Below, in pieces: positions 1 to 7,190 of a stretch of DNA of 37,309 nucleotides. This stretch comes from Clostridium sp. MCC353 (GTDB lineage: Bacteria > Bacillota > Clostridia > Lachnospirales > Lachnospiraceae). The notes under the pieces are model-generated. The model was not told the origin of the DNA. It saw only the letters and a program-made list of their open reading frames with translations, and did not search any database. The position numbers and the translations under genes were made by a program. The stretch's first letter is position 1; every line of letters begins with the position of its first letter. The stretch spans positions 1-37,309 of the forward strand of contig NZ_WQPN01000090.1 in NCBI RefSeq assembly GCF_018785315.1, read 5' to 3'.

Positions 1-296
1 GGCGTCCGGTTTCCGGACGCCGCCTCTCCCCGCTTTTCTGCTGGTGTTCTCTGGTTCTGGTGGGGATTTTAACATCAACCCTCTAACACCAACCCTCAAG
101 GCATTTTTGAAAAAGCCTTGGCCATTTACTGTCAATGACCAAGCCATTTACTGTCAATGACCAAGCCGCTTACTGTTAGTCACTACTGTCAGTCACCCAG
201 CCATTTACTGCCAATCACCCAGCCATTTCCAGTCAATCATCAAGCAATATCCATAAAATCTCCATATCATACCCTGCGTAAAAATCAAATCCTGTT
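1..296. repeat. Intergenic repeat copy A (truncated by window edge) with 22-bp tandem array
   Basis: No gene is seen here. The stretch opens with a GC-rich hairpin at 1-21 (GGCGTCCGG / CCGGACGCC), then CCTCTCCCCGC...CTGCTGG and a T-rich segment like those at 8240-8272. Next come TTTTAACATCAA and a hairpin CAAGGC/GCCTTG at 97-120 whose loop resembles those in copies B (8318-8362) and C (27618-27663). From 122 to 244 about five and a half degenerate 22-bp units follow, beginning CCATTTACTGTCAATG; the first two (122-143 and 144-165) are identical. The family is recognised only by comparison inside this window. Confidence 0.7.
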
Positions 297-716
297 TTAG
301 ATTTCAAATGTCTCTGAGTTAAAATTGGCGTAATACCGGCCCTTAACAGCGGTGAATTTCAGCACACAGTAATCAGGATCGGTTACGCCCAAAGGGTAGT
401 ACATGGTGTCGCCTTCCTGCCAGATCAATTCTTTGCTTTCCGGATCTTCTAAAACTTCTACGGTTCCTATCAGCATTACCCCTCTGAAAAAGCGTTTGTC
501 ACAGAAATAGATACAGGCTTTTGGATTCACTCGGAATTGGGCAACTTTTTGAGAAGAGGTGTTGGTTGTGAAGTAAAATGTTGTGATTCCGTCTCTGAGC
601 CTGGGGGCCAGCATGGCCTTGATATTGGGGAATCCCTCTTCATCAACAGAGCTGATATAAGCAGTCTTCTGTTTGTCAATTAGGTTTCCAATTGTTTTTT
701 GTGCATCGCGCATCAT
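297..716 (-). CDS. Pyridoxamine 5'-phosphate oxidase family protein
   Basis: A 139-residue protein with the overall pattern of small PNPOx-like split-barrel flavoproteins (general stress protein 26 type). The N-terminal half has a helix followed by TAYISSVDEEGFPNIKAM, typical of the first barrel strands, then an FYFTTNTSSQK segment where family members bind flavin phosphate, and a later MLIGTVEVLEDPESK strand-turn-strand. Members bind FMN, haem or F420 and act in the cytoplasm; which one applies here cannot be read from the sequence. The start is supported by AGGAGG about 8 nt upstream. The gene stands alone and is divergent from the GH32 operon. Confidence 0.8.
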   Translation of the reverse strand: MMRDAQKTIGNLIDKQKTAYISSVDEEGFPNIKAMLAPRLRDGITTFYFTTNTSSQKVAQFRVNPKACIYFCDKRFFRGVMLIGTVEVLEDPESKELIWQEGDTMYYPLGVTDPDYCVLKFTAVKGRYYANFNSETFEI

Positions 717-800
717 AGTATTTTCCTCCTGATAGTTGGGATAATCAGTTTTAAAACAGACGTTTTGGTAAACGGGGTACTGATTCTGTTATAGCAGGAT

Positions 801-829
801 ATTATAGTATGCGCAACTGTTTTTGGCAA
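801..829 (-). promoter_or_regulatory. Promoter for the PNPOx-like gene
   Basis: On the minus strand TTGCCA (824-829) and a perfect TATAAT (801-806) are separated by 17 bp. They lie about 85 bp upstream of the start codon, in the divergent interval shared with the GH32 promoter. Confidence 0.65.
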
Positions 830-888
830 AACGTACTGTGCTGGTACCTGAGCTGAAAAAATGATATGAAAGAAAAAAATAAAAATAG

Positions 889-917
889 TTGACATGTAGG
901 TAATAATGTATTATTAT
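889..917 (+). promoter_or_regulatory. Promoter of the GH32/ABC operon
   Basis: A perfect TTGACA (889-894), 17-bp spacer and TATTAT (912-917). The likely transcription start falls inside the first operator at 924-941, so a bound repressor would directly block initiation. Confidence 0.75.
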
Positions 918-923
918 CAAATA

Positions 924-941
924 TATCAAACGGGTTCGATA
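924..941. promoter_or_regulatory. LacI-type operator O1
   Basis: An 18-bp inverted repeat around a central GG: TATCAAAC-GG-GTTCGATA with one mismatch between arms. It has the same core as the perfect site at 994-1019. It overlaps the expected transcription start of the GH32 operon. The LacI regulator encoded at 7191-8171 is the natural candidate ligand; this is inference. Confidence 0.7.
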
Positions 942-955
942 AGGCATAATACACA

Positions 956-984
956 AAAACTTTTCATTTGTATTGAAAAGTTTT
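956..984. promoter_or_regulatory. Inverted repeat between the two operators
   Basis: Perfect 11-bp arms AAAACTTTTCA (956-966) and TGAAAAGTTTT (974-984) with a 7-bp spacer. It lies midway between O1 and O2, inside the predicted GH32 leader transcript. It could be an RNA hairpin or a third protein site. No U-tract follows directly, so a terminator is not favoured. Confidence 0.5.
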
Positions 985-993
985 CTCTTAACC

Positions 994-1019
994 TTTATAT
1001 CGAACGGGTTCGATATAAA
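994..1019. promoter_or_regulatory. LacI-type operator O2 (perfect palindrome)
   Basis: A perfect 26-bp palindrome with core TATCGAAC-GG-GTTCGATA. Its centre is 74 bp from the centre of O1, close to seven helical turns, a geometry that would allow one tetrameric or bridged repressor to loop the DNA. It lies 37 bp upstream of the GH32 start codon. Confidence 0.75.
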
Positions 1020-1055
1020 AATAATTCAAATAGATGATAATCTGGGAGGTGTGGG

Positions 1056-2729
1056 ATGTCATGGCTTAATACAGGGGCATATAGGTGTCTGGAACTGCTG
1101 GTCAGAGCGAAAGACGGGGAAGAGGCGGCAGAGATAAGGTTAAAAGAGAGTTCCGAAGAATCGGAAAGGTGTGAGAGGGTTCTGCCGGGATATTTCCGGT
1201 GGCTGCGTCTGCCGGTCAAAAGGGATACGCAGTATGAGATCGCGTTTTCCGGGTGTTTTCCGGGGCTGATGTATCTCAGTGAATCGGAAGATATGATGGA
1301 AACGGGCATACAGTATCTGGAGCTGCCTGAAGACGGAATGGGAGAACTAACAAAGAGAGGCAGAAGCGATGGGCGGTACAGGGAAAGATACCATTTCACC
1401 CCTTATAAAAATTGGATCAATGATCCCAACGGCCTTTGCTGGTTTGACGGGTATTATCATATGTTCTACCAGTATAATCCGTTTTCCCAGAAATGGGGCA
1501 GCATGTACTGGGGACATGCGGTCAGCCGGGATTTGATCTGGTGGAAGGATCTGCCGATCGTATTGGAACCCCAGAAGGAAATATTGGACGACCCTACGTG
1601 CTGGGGAGGGGCATTTTCCGGTTCGGCGGTACTTCCAGGTGACGGCAGCATGGTCTTTTACTTCACCAGACATCTGGAGGGAACAAAAAAATGGATAGAA
1701 CCGGAAGAAGTCCAGATGATGGCAAAGAGCTGGGACGGAATCCGGTTTGGGGAAGAACGGGTGGTTATAAAAAGAGAGGTTTTCGGGGCTTCACCCAATT
1801 TCAGAGACCCTAAAGCAGTACTTGGGAAGGACGGCAGGTGGTATTTAGTCTTGGGCTCCTGCGTGGAGGAGGTGCCGTCTGTTCTGTATTACCGTTCCGA
1901 CGACATGGAGACATGGACTTATGAAGGAGTGCTGCTTGGGGAAATGAAGGCGGAAGGAATTGAAGCCATCGAATGCCCGGATATATTCTGGCTGGATGGT
2001 AAGATGGTTGTGACCACATCCCTTATGAGGTACTGCCAGGAACCCGTGGAGAGGCAGCATGTGAGATATTACATAGGGAATTGGGAACATGGACGGTTCC
2101 AGGTGGAAACGACGGAAGTTCTGGATTTTGGAGGCAATTTCTATGCGGTACAGACATTTGAATATGAGGGACAGCGAATTGCCATAGGATGGGCGGCGGA
2201 TTTCTGGAAAGAACATGTGGAAGAAGAGAATGGATCCAATGGAAGCATGACCATTCCCCGGATTATGGAAATCTGGGGCGGGACATTGAGGATGAGGCCC
2301 GTAGAAAGTGTTTACCAGTTGAAGGATCGGTGCATTTTTAAGGGAAACGGGAATTCGCTTGATCTGCCTGAGATCAGAGGAAATGCCTGGTATGCCAGGA
2401 TCGAGCCGGAACGTTCCTCGGATTTCAGGATGTGTTTGATGAAGAATGGCAGTTCTAAGCTGTATTTGGATTACCGGAATGGAGAGTTAAGGATTATTAC
2501 GGATTCCGAACAGGTCAAACGGCCGGATGGAACTGCGTTCGTCCGGGCGGTCAGGAAAGTGGAGATATTTACCGACAGGCGGATGACGGAATTATTCATA
2601 AATGATGGGGAGGTTTCAGCGGTCAGGATTTTCTACGGCGGCGAGCACGGAAGTTTTCAGATGGATTTTTCAGACCGGAGCGTTCCGGTATCCACAGAGG
2701 TCTATACCATGGCCTCAATCTGGAATTGA
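1056..2729 (+). CDS. Glycoside hydrolase family 32 (beta-fructosidase: sucrose-6-phosphate hydrolase / fructanase type)
   Basis: A 557-residue cytoplasmic enzyme (no signal peptide) predicted to release fructose from sucrose, sucrose phosphate or short fructans. All three GH32 signatures are present: NWINDPNG with nucleophile D123, the FRDP transition-state motif (D251), and ECPD with acid/base E306. The five-bladed propeller spans about residues 110-410 and a beta-sandwich follows to the C-terminus. About 105 residues precede the catalytic domain, longer than the usual 20-40; this extension was not recognised. The start is set by GGGAGGT at 1044-1050. It is the first gene of an operon with a sugar ABC transporter, so the substrate is probably an imported oligofructoside. 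Confidence 0.93.
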   Translation: MSWLNTGAYRCLELLVRAKDGEEAAEIRLKESSEESERCERVLPGYFRWLRLPVKRDTQYEIAFSGCFPGLMYLSESEDMMETGIQYLELPEDGMGELTKRGRSDGRYRERYHFTPYKNWINDPNGLCWFDGYYHMFYQYNPFSQKWGSMYWGHAVSRDLIWWKDLPIVLEPQKEILDDPTCWGGAFSGSAVLPGDGSMVFYFTRHLEGTKKWIEPEEVQMMAKSWDGIRFGEERVVIKREVFGASPNFRDPKAVLGKDGRWYLVLGSCVEEVPSVLYYRSDDMETWTYEGVLLGEMKAEGIEAIECPDIFWLDGKMVVTTSLMRYCQEPVERQHVRYYIGNWEHGRFQVETTEVLDFGGNFYAVQTFEYEGQRIAIGWAADFWKEHVEEENGSNGSMTIPRIMEIWGGTLRMRPVESVYQLKDRCIFKGNGNSLDLPEIRGNAWYARIEPERSSDFRMCLMKNGSSKLYLDYRNGELRIITDSEQVKRPDGTAFVRAVRKVEIFTDRRMTELFINDGEVSAVRIFYGGEHGSFQMDFSDRSVPVSTEVYTMASIWN

Positions 2730-2842
2730 CAGGATAGATGAAGAGAGGGGATGGAGAGAAAAAGGGGAGGAAATGTAAGAGTAAAGGGGAAAAACGTAAA
2801 GATTCTAACATGTAAGAATAGGAAATGAGAAAGGGGATTACA

Positions 2843-4237
2843 ATGAAAAAAATATTGAAAAAATCTGTATGTGGTTTGCTGAGCGGGCTTTTAATCATGG
2901 GGACGGCAGGATGTTCCAGTCAGAAAGGGGCGGTCCCGTCGGAAGAAACGAAAACTACGGAAGCGAAGCAGGTTTCCTCCGAAGCGGCGGAAACAAAGAA
3001 GAGCGAGGAAAAAGCGGGAAATCAGTCAGGAAAGAATATCACGGTCTGGATTCCTTCCAATTTTACGGAATCCGAGCGGGATTACTACGGTAAAATGCTG
3101 AAAGAAATCGATGATAACCACGAAGAATTCCAGCTCTCCATCTCAGAACAGGCGGATCTTTCCAACCAGCTTTTGTCCGCCATCATTTCCAACGATCTGC
3201 CGGACCTGACCATGTCAGACGGCAACCGTCTGGGCGTATTCTGCCATGCCGGCGTATTTTTGCCGCTGGATGATTATTTTACCGATGAAATCAAGGCGGA
3301 TCTGCTTCCATCTGTTTTAGATGAATGTACCTATGCGCCGGAAGGAAAACTTTACAATATTGCCCAGTTCGATTCCGGCCTGGCTCTTTGGGCCAATAAA
3401 TCCATGCTGGAAGAAGTGGGGGCCAGGATTCCAACCAGCTATAAAGAAGCGTGGGATAAGGCGGAATTTGAAGATATCTGTCAGAAACTGAAAGACAAAG
3501 GATACTGGGCGCTGGATGTGGGCCAGGCGGATACTACAGGTTCCAAATTTTACTATACCTATCTTCCGGTTGTAAAAAGCTTCGGCGGCGACTGGATGGA
3601 CCGGGATACCATGATGGCAGAAGGGGCGCTCAACAGCGAAGCGACCATTGAAGCGGCCAATTACCTGTACTGGATGAGTGAACAGGGATATATCAACGCC
3701 AGAGCGGACAGCGATGACGGTTATTACGGCAAGAAAGATACGGCCATGCTGCTTTACGGCCACTGGATGACCCCTCAGGTAGAAGAACTGTTGGGTGACG
3801 ACGGAATCCTGGTGCCCATTCCTGATTTTGGACACGGAGTATACAGCGGAAGCGGCTCCCAGACCTGGGGAATTACTGTGAAGGCTCAAGAAAATGACAC
3901 GGTAGAAGAGTGTGCGGCCATCCTCAACGAGCTTCTCAAACCGGAATATGTACAGGGAATGTCAGATGCCAACGGCTCCATTCCGGGACGCCTCTCTGTA
4001 CTTGAAAAGGACCCGAAATACGCCAAAGGTGGAAAACTCTATCTGTACCGTGAACAGTTAGAAGGCGGAATTGCCATTAACCGTCCGCACACACCGGCCG
4101 CTGTTTTTGTGCGCGCCACAATCGGACAGACGCTCAGGGATATCCTGGCTTATGGAAATGCGGAACAGGCGATGAACGATATTACGAAAGAGATCGACCA
4201 GTTGATCGAGGACAATAAATATAACGAAGTGAAGTAG
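2843..4237 (+). CDS. ABC sugar transporter substrate-binding lipoprotein (CUT1 family)
   Basis: A 464-residue extracytoplasmic binding protein. The N-terminus has a lysine-rich start, a hydrophobic stretch and the lipobox MGTAGC, with lipidated Cys at residue 24. A Ser/Glu/Lys-rich linker (about 25-65) leads to the mature domain, which begins ITVWIPSNF, typical of type 1 extracellular solute-binding proteins. An in-frame ATG at 2825 exists, but 2843 is preferred because it has AGGGG at the right distance and leaves a standard signal peptide. It sits between GH32 and two permeases, so the ligand is inferred to be a fructo-oligosaccharide or sucrose-like sugar. Confidence 0.9.
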   Translation: MKKILKKSVCGLLSGLLIMGTAGCSSQKGAVPSEETKTTEAKQVSSEAAETKKSEEKAGNQSGKNITVWIPSNFTESERDYYGKMLKEIDDNHEEFQLSISEQADLSNQLLSAIISNDLPDLTMSDGNRLGVFCHAGVFLPLDDYFTDEIKADLLPSVLDECTYAPEGKLYNIAQFDSGLALWANKSMLEEVGARIPTSYKEAWDKAEFEDICQKLKDKGYWALDVGQADTTGSKFYYTYLPVVKSFGGDWMDRDTMMAEGALNSEATIEAANYLYWMSEQGYINARADSDDGYYGKKDTAMLLYGHWMTPQVEELLGDDGILVPIPDFGHGVYSGSGSQTWGITVKAQENDTVEECAAILNELLKPEYVQGMSDANGSIPGRLSVLEKDPKYAKGGKLYLYREQLEGGIAINRPHTPAAVFVRATIGQTLRDILAYGNAEQAMNDITKEIDQLIEDNKYNEVK

Positions 4238-4281
4238 CATTTTTAGCAGAAGGCTGGAATTGAGGGGGAAGGGATAGGCAA

Positions 4282-5175
4282 ATGAAGAAAAAATTACTGT
4301 ATAATCAAAGTGCATCGGCCTGGCTGATGAGCGCTCCGGCACTGATTACGCTGTTCATATTTGTAATCATACCGTTTTTGATGTCGTTTATGTATTCATT
4401 TACAAATAAACAATTTGTGATGGCGGCCAATAATCCTCTGCGCTTTGTGGGCCTGGAGAATTATATCCGTGTATTGTCATCGGGAGATATGGCGGCAGCG
4501 GCGAAAAATACGCTGAAATACACCGTCTACGTGGTTCCCGCATTGACAATCCTGCCTCTGTTGCTGGCGCTTCTGCTGAATAACAGGCTGAAAGGCATGA
4601 CCGCGTTCCGGGTGATCTGTTTCAGCCCTCAGGTTATTTCCATGGCAGTGGTTTCCGTTGTCTGGGCCTTTATTCTGGGCTCAGCCGACGGAAGTATGAT
4701 GAACACCATCATCGGATTTTTCGGCATCCCTCCCCAGGGATGGCTGAAAGACCCGTCCCAGTCCCTGTTTTCCATAGCGGTCATGAGCATTTGGTCGGCT
4801 ATTGGATTTAATATGATCATTTATCTGTCCGGGATTCAGTTTATATCCCAGGATATTTACGAAGCCGCCCAGATAGACGGGTGCAGGCCGGTGCAGAAAT
4901 TCTTTTATATCACATTTCCGCTGCTGAAAAATACGGTGATTTTCATCGTTATGACCAATATCATTTCTTCCCTGAAACTGTTCACCCAGATTCTGGTGCT
5001 GACAAAGGGAGGGCCGATGAAGAGCACCATGTCATTGGTGTATTTGATCTATGAAACGGGATTTGTAAAGATGCAGATCGGGGTTTCGGCGGCCCAGTCG
5101 GTTGTTTTCTTTGTGGTTGTCATGGTTGTTTCCATGATTCAATCCAAAGTGCTGTTGAAGGAGGATAAGGCATGA
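4282..5175 (+). CDS. Sugar ABC transporter permease 1 (MalF/UgpA type)
   Basis: A 297-residue inner-membrane permease with about six transmembrane segments, the first at residues 17-38 (LITLFIFVIIPFLMSFMYSF). The EAA loop that docks the ATPase is visible near residue 194 as YEAAQIDGCRPVQKFFYITF, followed by P-L. It pairs with the next gene, overlapping it by 4 bp (ATGA), so the two are translationally coupled. Like most CUT1 systems of Firmicutes it would use a shared MsmK/MsiK-type ATPase encoded elsewhere; none is present here. Confidence 0.92.
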   Translation: MKKKLLYNQSASAWLMSAPALITLFIFVIIPFLMSFMYSFTNKQFVMAANNPLRFVGLENYIRVLSSGDMAAAAKNTLKYTVYVVPALTILPLLLALLLNNRLKGMTAFRVICFSPQVISMAVVSVVWAFILGSADGSMMNTIIGFFGIPPQGWLKDPSQSLFSIAVMSIWSAIGFNMIIYLSGIQFISQDIYEAAQIDGCRPVQKFFYITFPLLKNTVIFIVMTNIISSLKLFTQILVLTKGGPMKSTMSLVYLIYETGFVKMQIGVSAAQSVVFFVVVMVVSMIQSKVLLKEDKA

Positions 5176-6008
5176 GATCGAAAAAATTCAGAGAAAATAC
5201 AATTTTGTATATCATCCTTATAATGGTGGCGGTTTTATTCATCGCGCCGCCGATCTGTCTGTTCGTGTCTTCCTTTAAAACAAGCAGCCAGATCAGTGTG
5301 GACATGTCCAATGTGTATGCATTTCTCCCCCATGGGAAAATGAGCATGGACAACTATATCTATCTGTTCGGAAAGCTGAGCGTAGGCCGTTTTTTCATCA
5401 ATTCCCTGATCTCTTCTTCGGTATCCATCCTGCTGGCGGTTTTATTCAACGCCATGATGGGATATGCCCTGGGAATGCTGAAATTCAAAGGAAAAGGCAT
5501 TCTGCTCTCCCTGATCCTCTCTCTGCTGATCGTGCCCAGCGAGGCGGTGATCGTGAATAAAATGATCGTTGTCAATTCCATGGGGCTGATTGACAAGATG
5601 CTGTCCCTGATTCTGCCGTTTATGGCGACTCCATTTTATATCTTCCTGTTTTACCAGCATTTTAAGGATATGCCTTATGATCTGATGGAAGCGGCGGTTA
5701 TGGATGGGTGCAGTTATCCCCAGATATTTTTCAAAATCATGTTTCCACTGTCTAAGCCGGTGATCGCCACGGTATCCATTCTGCTGTTTGTAAAGCGGTG
5801 GGGGGATGTGGCATGGCCTGCCATGGTTACGAGAAGCAATGCGATTAAGGTGCTTCCGCTGGCGTTGCAGTCATTTTACGGAGACATGAACGACTGGGGG
5901 CCCATATTTGCTATGGGGACAGTGATGACTGTTCCGGTTATGATTATATTTGTGGCATTTCAGAAGCAGTTTATCCAGTCTATTGCTATGTCGGGGATCA
6001 AAGGCTGA
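5172..6008 (+). CDS. Sugar ABC transporter permease 2 (MalG/UgpE type)
   Basis: A 278-residue permease with six predicted membrane segments, the first at about residues 11-33. The EAA motif MEAAVMDGCSYPQIFFKI lies in the second half, followed by MFP. The last four codons and the stop (GIKG-stop) lie at the start of a 52-bp tandem repeat array that continues downstream from 5998. The gene ends the core transporter operon; the metallophosphoesterase beyond the repeats may be read through from it. Confidence 0.92.
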   Translation: MRSKKFRENTILYIILIMVAVLFIAPPICLFVSSFKTSSQISVDMSNVYAFLPHGKMSMDNYIYLFGKLSVGRFFINSLISSSVSILLAVLFNAMMGYALGMLKFKGKGILLSLILSLLIVPSEAVIVNKMIVVNSMGLIDKMLSLILPFMATPFYIFLFYQHFKDMPYDLMEAAVMDGCSYPQIFFKIMFPLSKPVIATVSILLFVKRWGDVAWPAMVTRSNAIKVLPLALQSFYGDMNDWGPIFAMGTVMTVPVMIIFVAFQKQFIQSIAMSGIKG

Positions 6009-6200
6009 GAGATTGGGCGGATATAGAGCGGGTAAAAGCAGGTCTGGGGTCAAAGGCTGAGAGACAGGGCGGATATAGAGTGGGTAAAAGCAGGTTTGGG
6101 ATCAAAGGCTGAAAAAATGATGGATACAGAGCGGGTAAAAGCATGCCCGGTATAAAAGTTAAAAGACCGGGTGGATACAGAACGGAAAAAATGGCCTGAA
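5998..6200. repeat. 52-bp tandem repeat array spanning the permease stop codon
   Basis: Units begin TCAAAGGCTGA at 5998, 6050 and 6102, giving two full 52-bp units and a 50-bp third; a fourth, degenerate unit begins about 6152 (ATAAAAGTTAAAAG). Each carries a GGCGGATATAGAGCGGG-like core and GGTAAAAGCA. The first unit contains the final codons of the upstream permease, so the array seems to have grown by duplication of the gene's 3' end plus flanking DNA. No ORF is maintained through the units. Confidence 0.85.
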
Positions 6201-6224
6201 AATGACCGGTTTTGGGAGAAAAAA

Positions 6225-6998
6225 ATGAAAATTCTGGTAATTTCGGATATACACGGCAACATTGATGCACTGGAAACCGTCTGGCGCCGGGAAATGGATT
6301 CGGACGAAATCATCTGCGCCGGAGACCTGACGGACTATGGGGTATTTCCAAAAGAGGTGATTGACTGGATCAGAACCCATAATGTCCGGACGGTGAAGGG
6401 AAATCACGATGCCCATACGGTGCATATTTACCGGGATACCCCATGGAAAGAAGCGGGGCCGGGGGAATTTAAGTGGGTGCACCACACCTGCGGGCAGCTC
6501 ACAGATGAGGAAATCAGTTTTCTGGATCAACTGCCTGAGATCCAGTATTTTGAAGCGGACGGAGCGGGTTACCTCATCAGCCATCAATATGAAACCGGGT
6601 ACAGGACGGTGGAGAGCCGGGATCAGTTTAACCGTTTTTGGGCCTGCCATGAGGAAAAAATAAATGGGCGGCCCACGGAAAAACGGATGGTTTTCGGCCA
6701 TACCCACAGACAGGGAATCCATATTCTGGGAGAGGGGATGCTCTGGCTCAATCCGGGCAGCGTTTCCTACCGGAGGCCGGACGATCCCTGCAAAGACGCC
6801 CAGTATATGGTGATTGAGGATGGTAAGATTTCCTTTCGCAGTATTCCCTATGACAGAAGCCGTTCTTTGGACGCGGCCTATGAATATCTGAAACGGAAGA
6901 TCATGATGGAGACAGAGCTGCAGGATGCATTTTTCTTCTTTGGCAATGCAGTTACCAGCCGGGAGCCGCTGCCGGAAATTAAAGCGATTGATCATTGA
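6225..6998 (+). CDS. Metallophosphoesterase (calcineurin-like, YfcE/MJ0936 type)
   Basis: A 257-residue cytoplasmic phosphoesterase with the full two-metal motif set: SDIHGN (D8, H10), AGD (D34), GNHD (59-62), SH (119-120) and GHTHR (158-162). It resembles bacterial phosphodiesterases acting on small phosphate esters; the substrate cannot be read from the sequence. The start at 6225 follows GGGAGAA; an earlier in-frame ATG at 6171 lies in the tandem repeat and would add a non-conserved tail. Its stop codon overlaps the -35 box of the next promoter. Confidence 0.88.
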   Translation: MKILVISDIHGNIDALETVWRREMDSDEIICAGDLTDYGVFPKEVIDWIRTHNVRTVKGNHDAHTVHIYRDTPWKEAGPGEFKWVHHTCGQLTDEEISFLDQLPEIQYFEADGAGYLISHQYETGYRTVESRDQFNRFWACHEEKINGRPTEKRMVFGHTHRQGIHILGEGMLWLNPGSVSYRRPDDPCKDAQYMVIEDGKISFRSIPYDRSRSLDAAYEYLKRKIMMETELQDAFFFFGNAVTSREPLPEIKAIDH

Positions 6999-7024
6999 CA
7001 GAAAAACTTCCGGGAAGGTATAAT
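6995..7024 (+). promoter_or_regulatory. lacI promoter, separated from its gene by a MITE
   Basis: A consensus TTGACA (6995-7000), 18-bp spacer and TATAAT (7019-7024). The -35 overlaps the metallophosphoesterase stop codon. Four bases after the -10, at 7028, a 136-bp MITE begins, so the transcription start (about 7031) lies in the inserted element and the mRNA would carry it as 5' UTR. The -10 shares bases with the target-site duplication. Confidence 0.75.
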
Positions 7025-7027
7025 GGG

Positions 7028-7163
7028 GTAGCAGTTCAGATAGGTCTGCGCATATACTGCGCGGACCGTACGAAAACATAGCGGTTGCAGGCATCCAGCC
7101 CCTCGCCGCAGGCGACTTTAATGGGCTGGGTGCGTAACAGTTCAGACCTGTCTGAACTGTTAC
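7028..7163. mobile_element. 136-bp non-autonomous element (IS66-like MITE)
   Basis: The ends are inverted repeats matching 19 of 21 positions, consensus GTARCAGTTCAGAYAGGTC plus TG, flanked by a perfect 8-bp duplication ATAATGGG (7020-7027 and 7164-7171). Termini starting GTAA/GTAG with 8-bp duplications fit the IS66 family; the assignment is inference. The right end is itself a perfect palindrome at 7134-7163 (14-bp arms, CT centre). The interior holds a hairpin GCATCCAGCCC / GGGCTGGGTGC at 7091-7133. No ORF is present, so it would need a transposase in trans. Confidence 0.85.
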
Positions 7164-7190
7164 ATAATGGGATGGAAACAGAGGTGGCTT

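Noticed and set aside
122-244. CRISPR-like array
   Set aside because: The 22-bp units are directly adjacent with no unique spacers, so this is a plain tandem repeat.
2770-2785. Start-stop minimal ORF (ATG TAA) behind GGGGAGGAA between GH32 and the binding protein
   Set aside because: Ribosome-site-like purine runs are common in this gap, so a regulatory minimal ORF cannot be told from chance.
6159-7094. 311-residue minus-strand ORF opposite the metallophosphoesterase gene
   Set aside because: It is antisense to a gene with all catalytic motifs, has no recognised domain, starts inside the MITE and ends in the tandem repeats.
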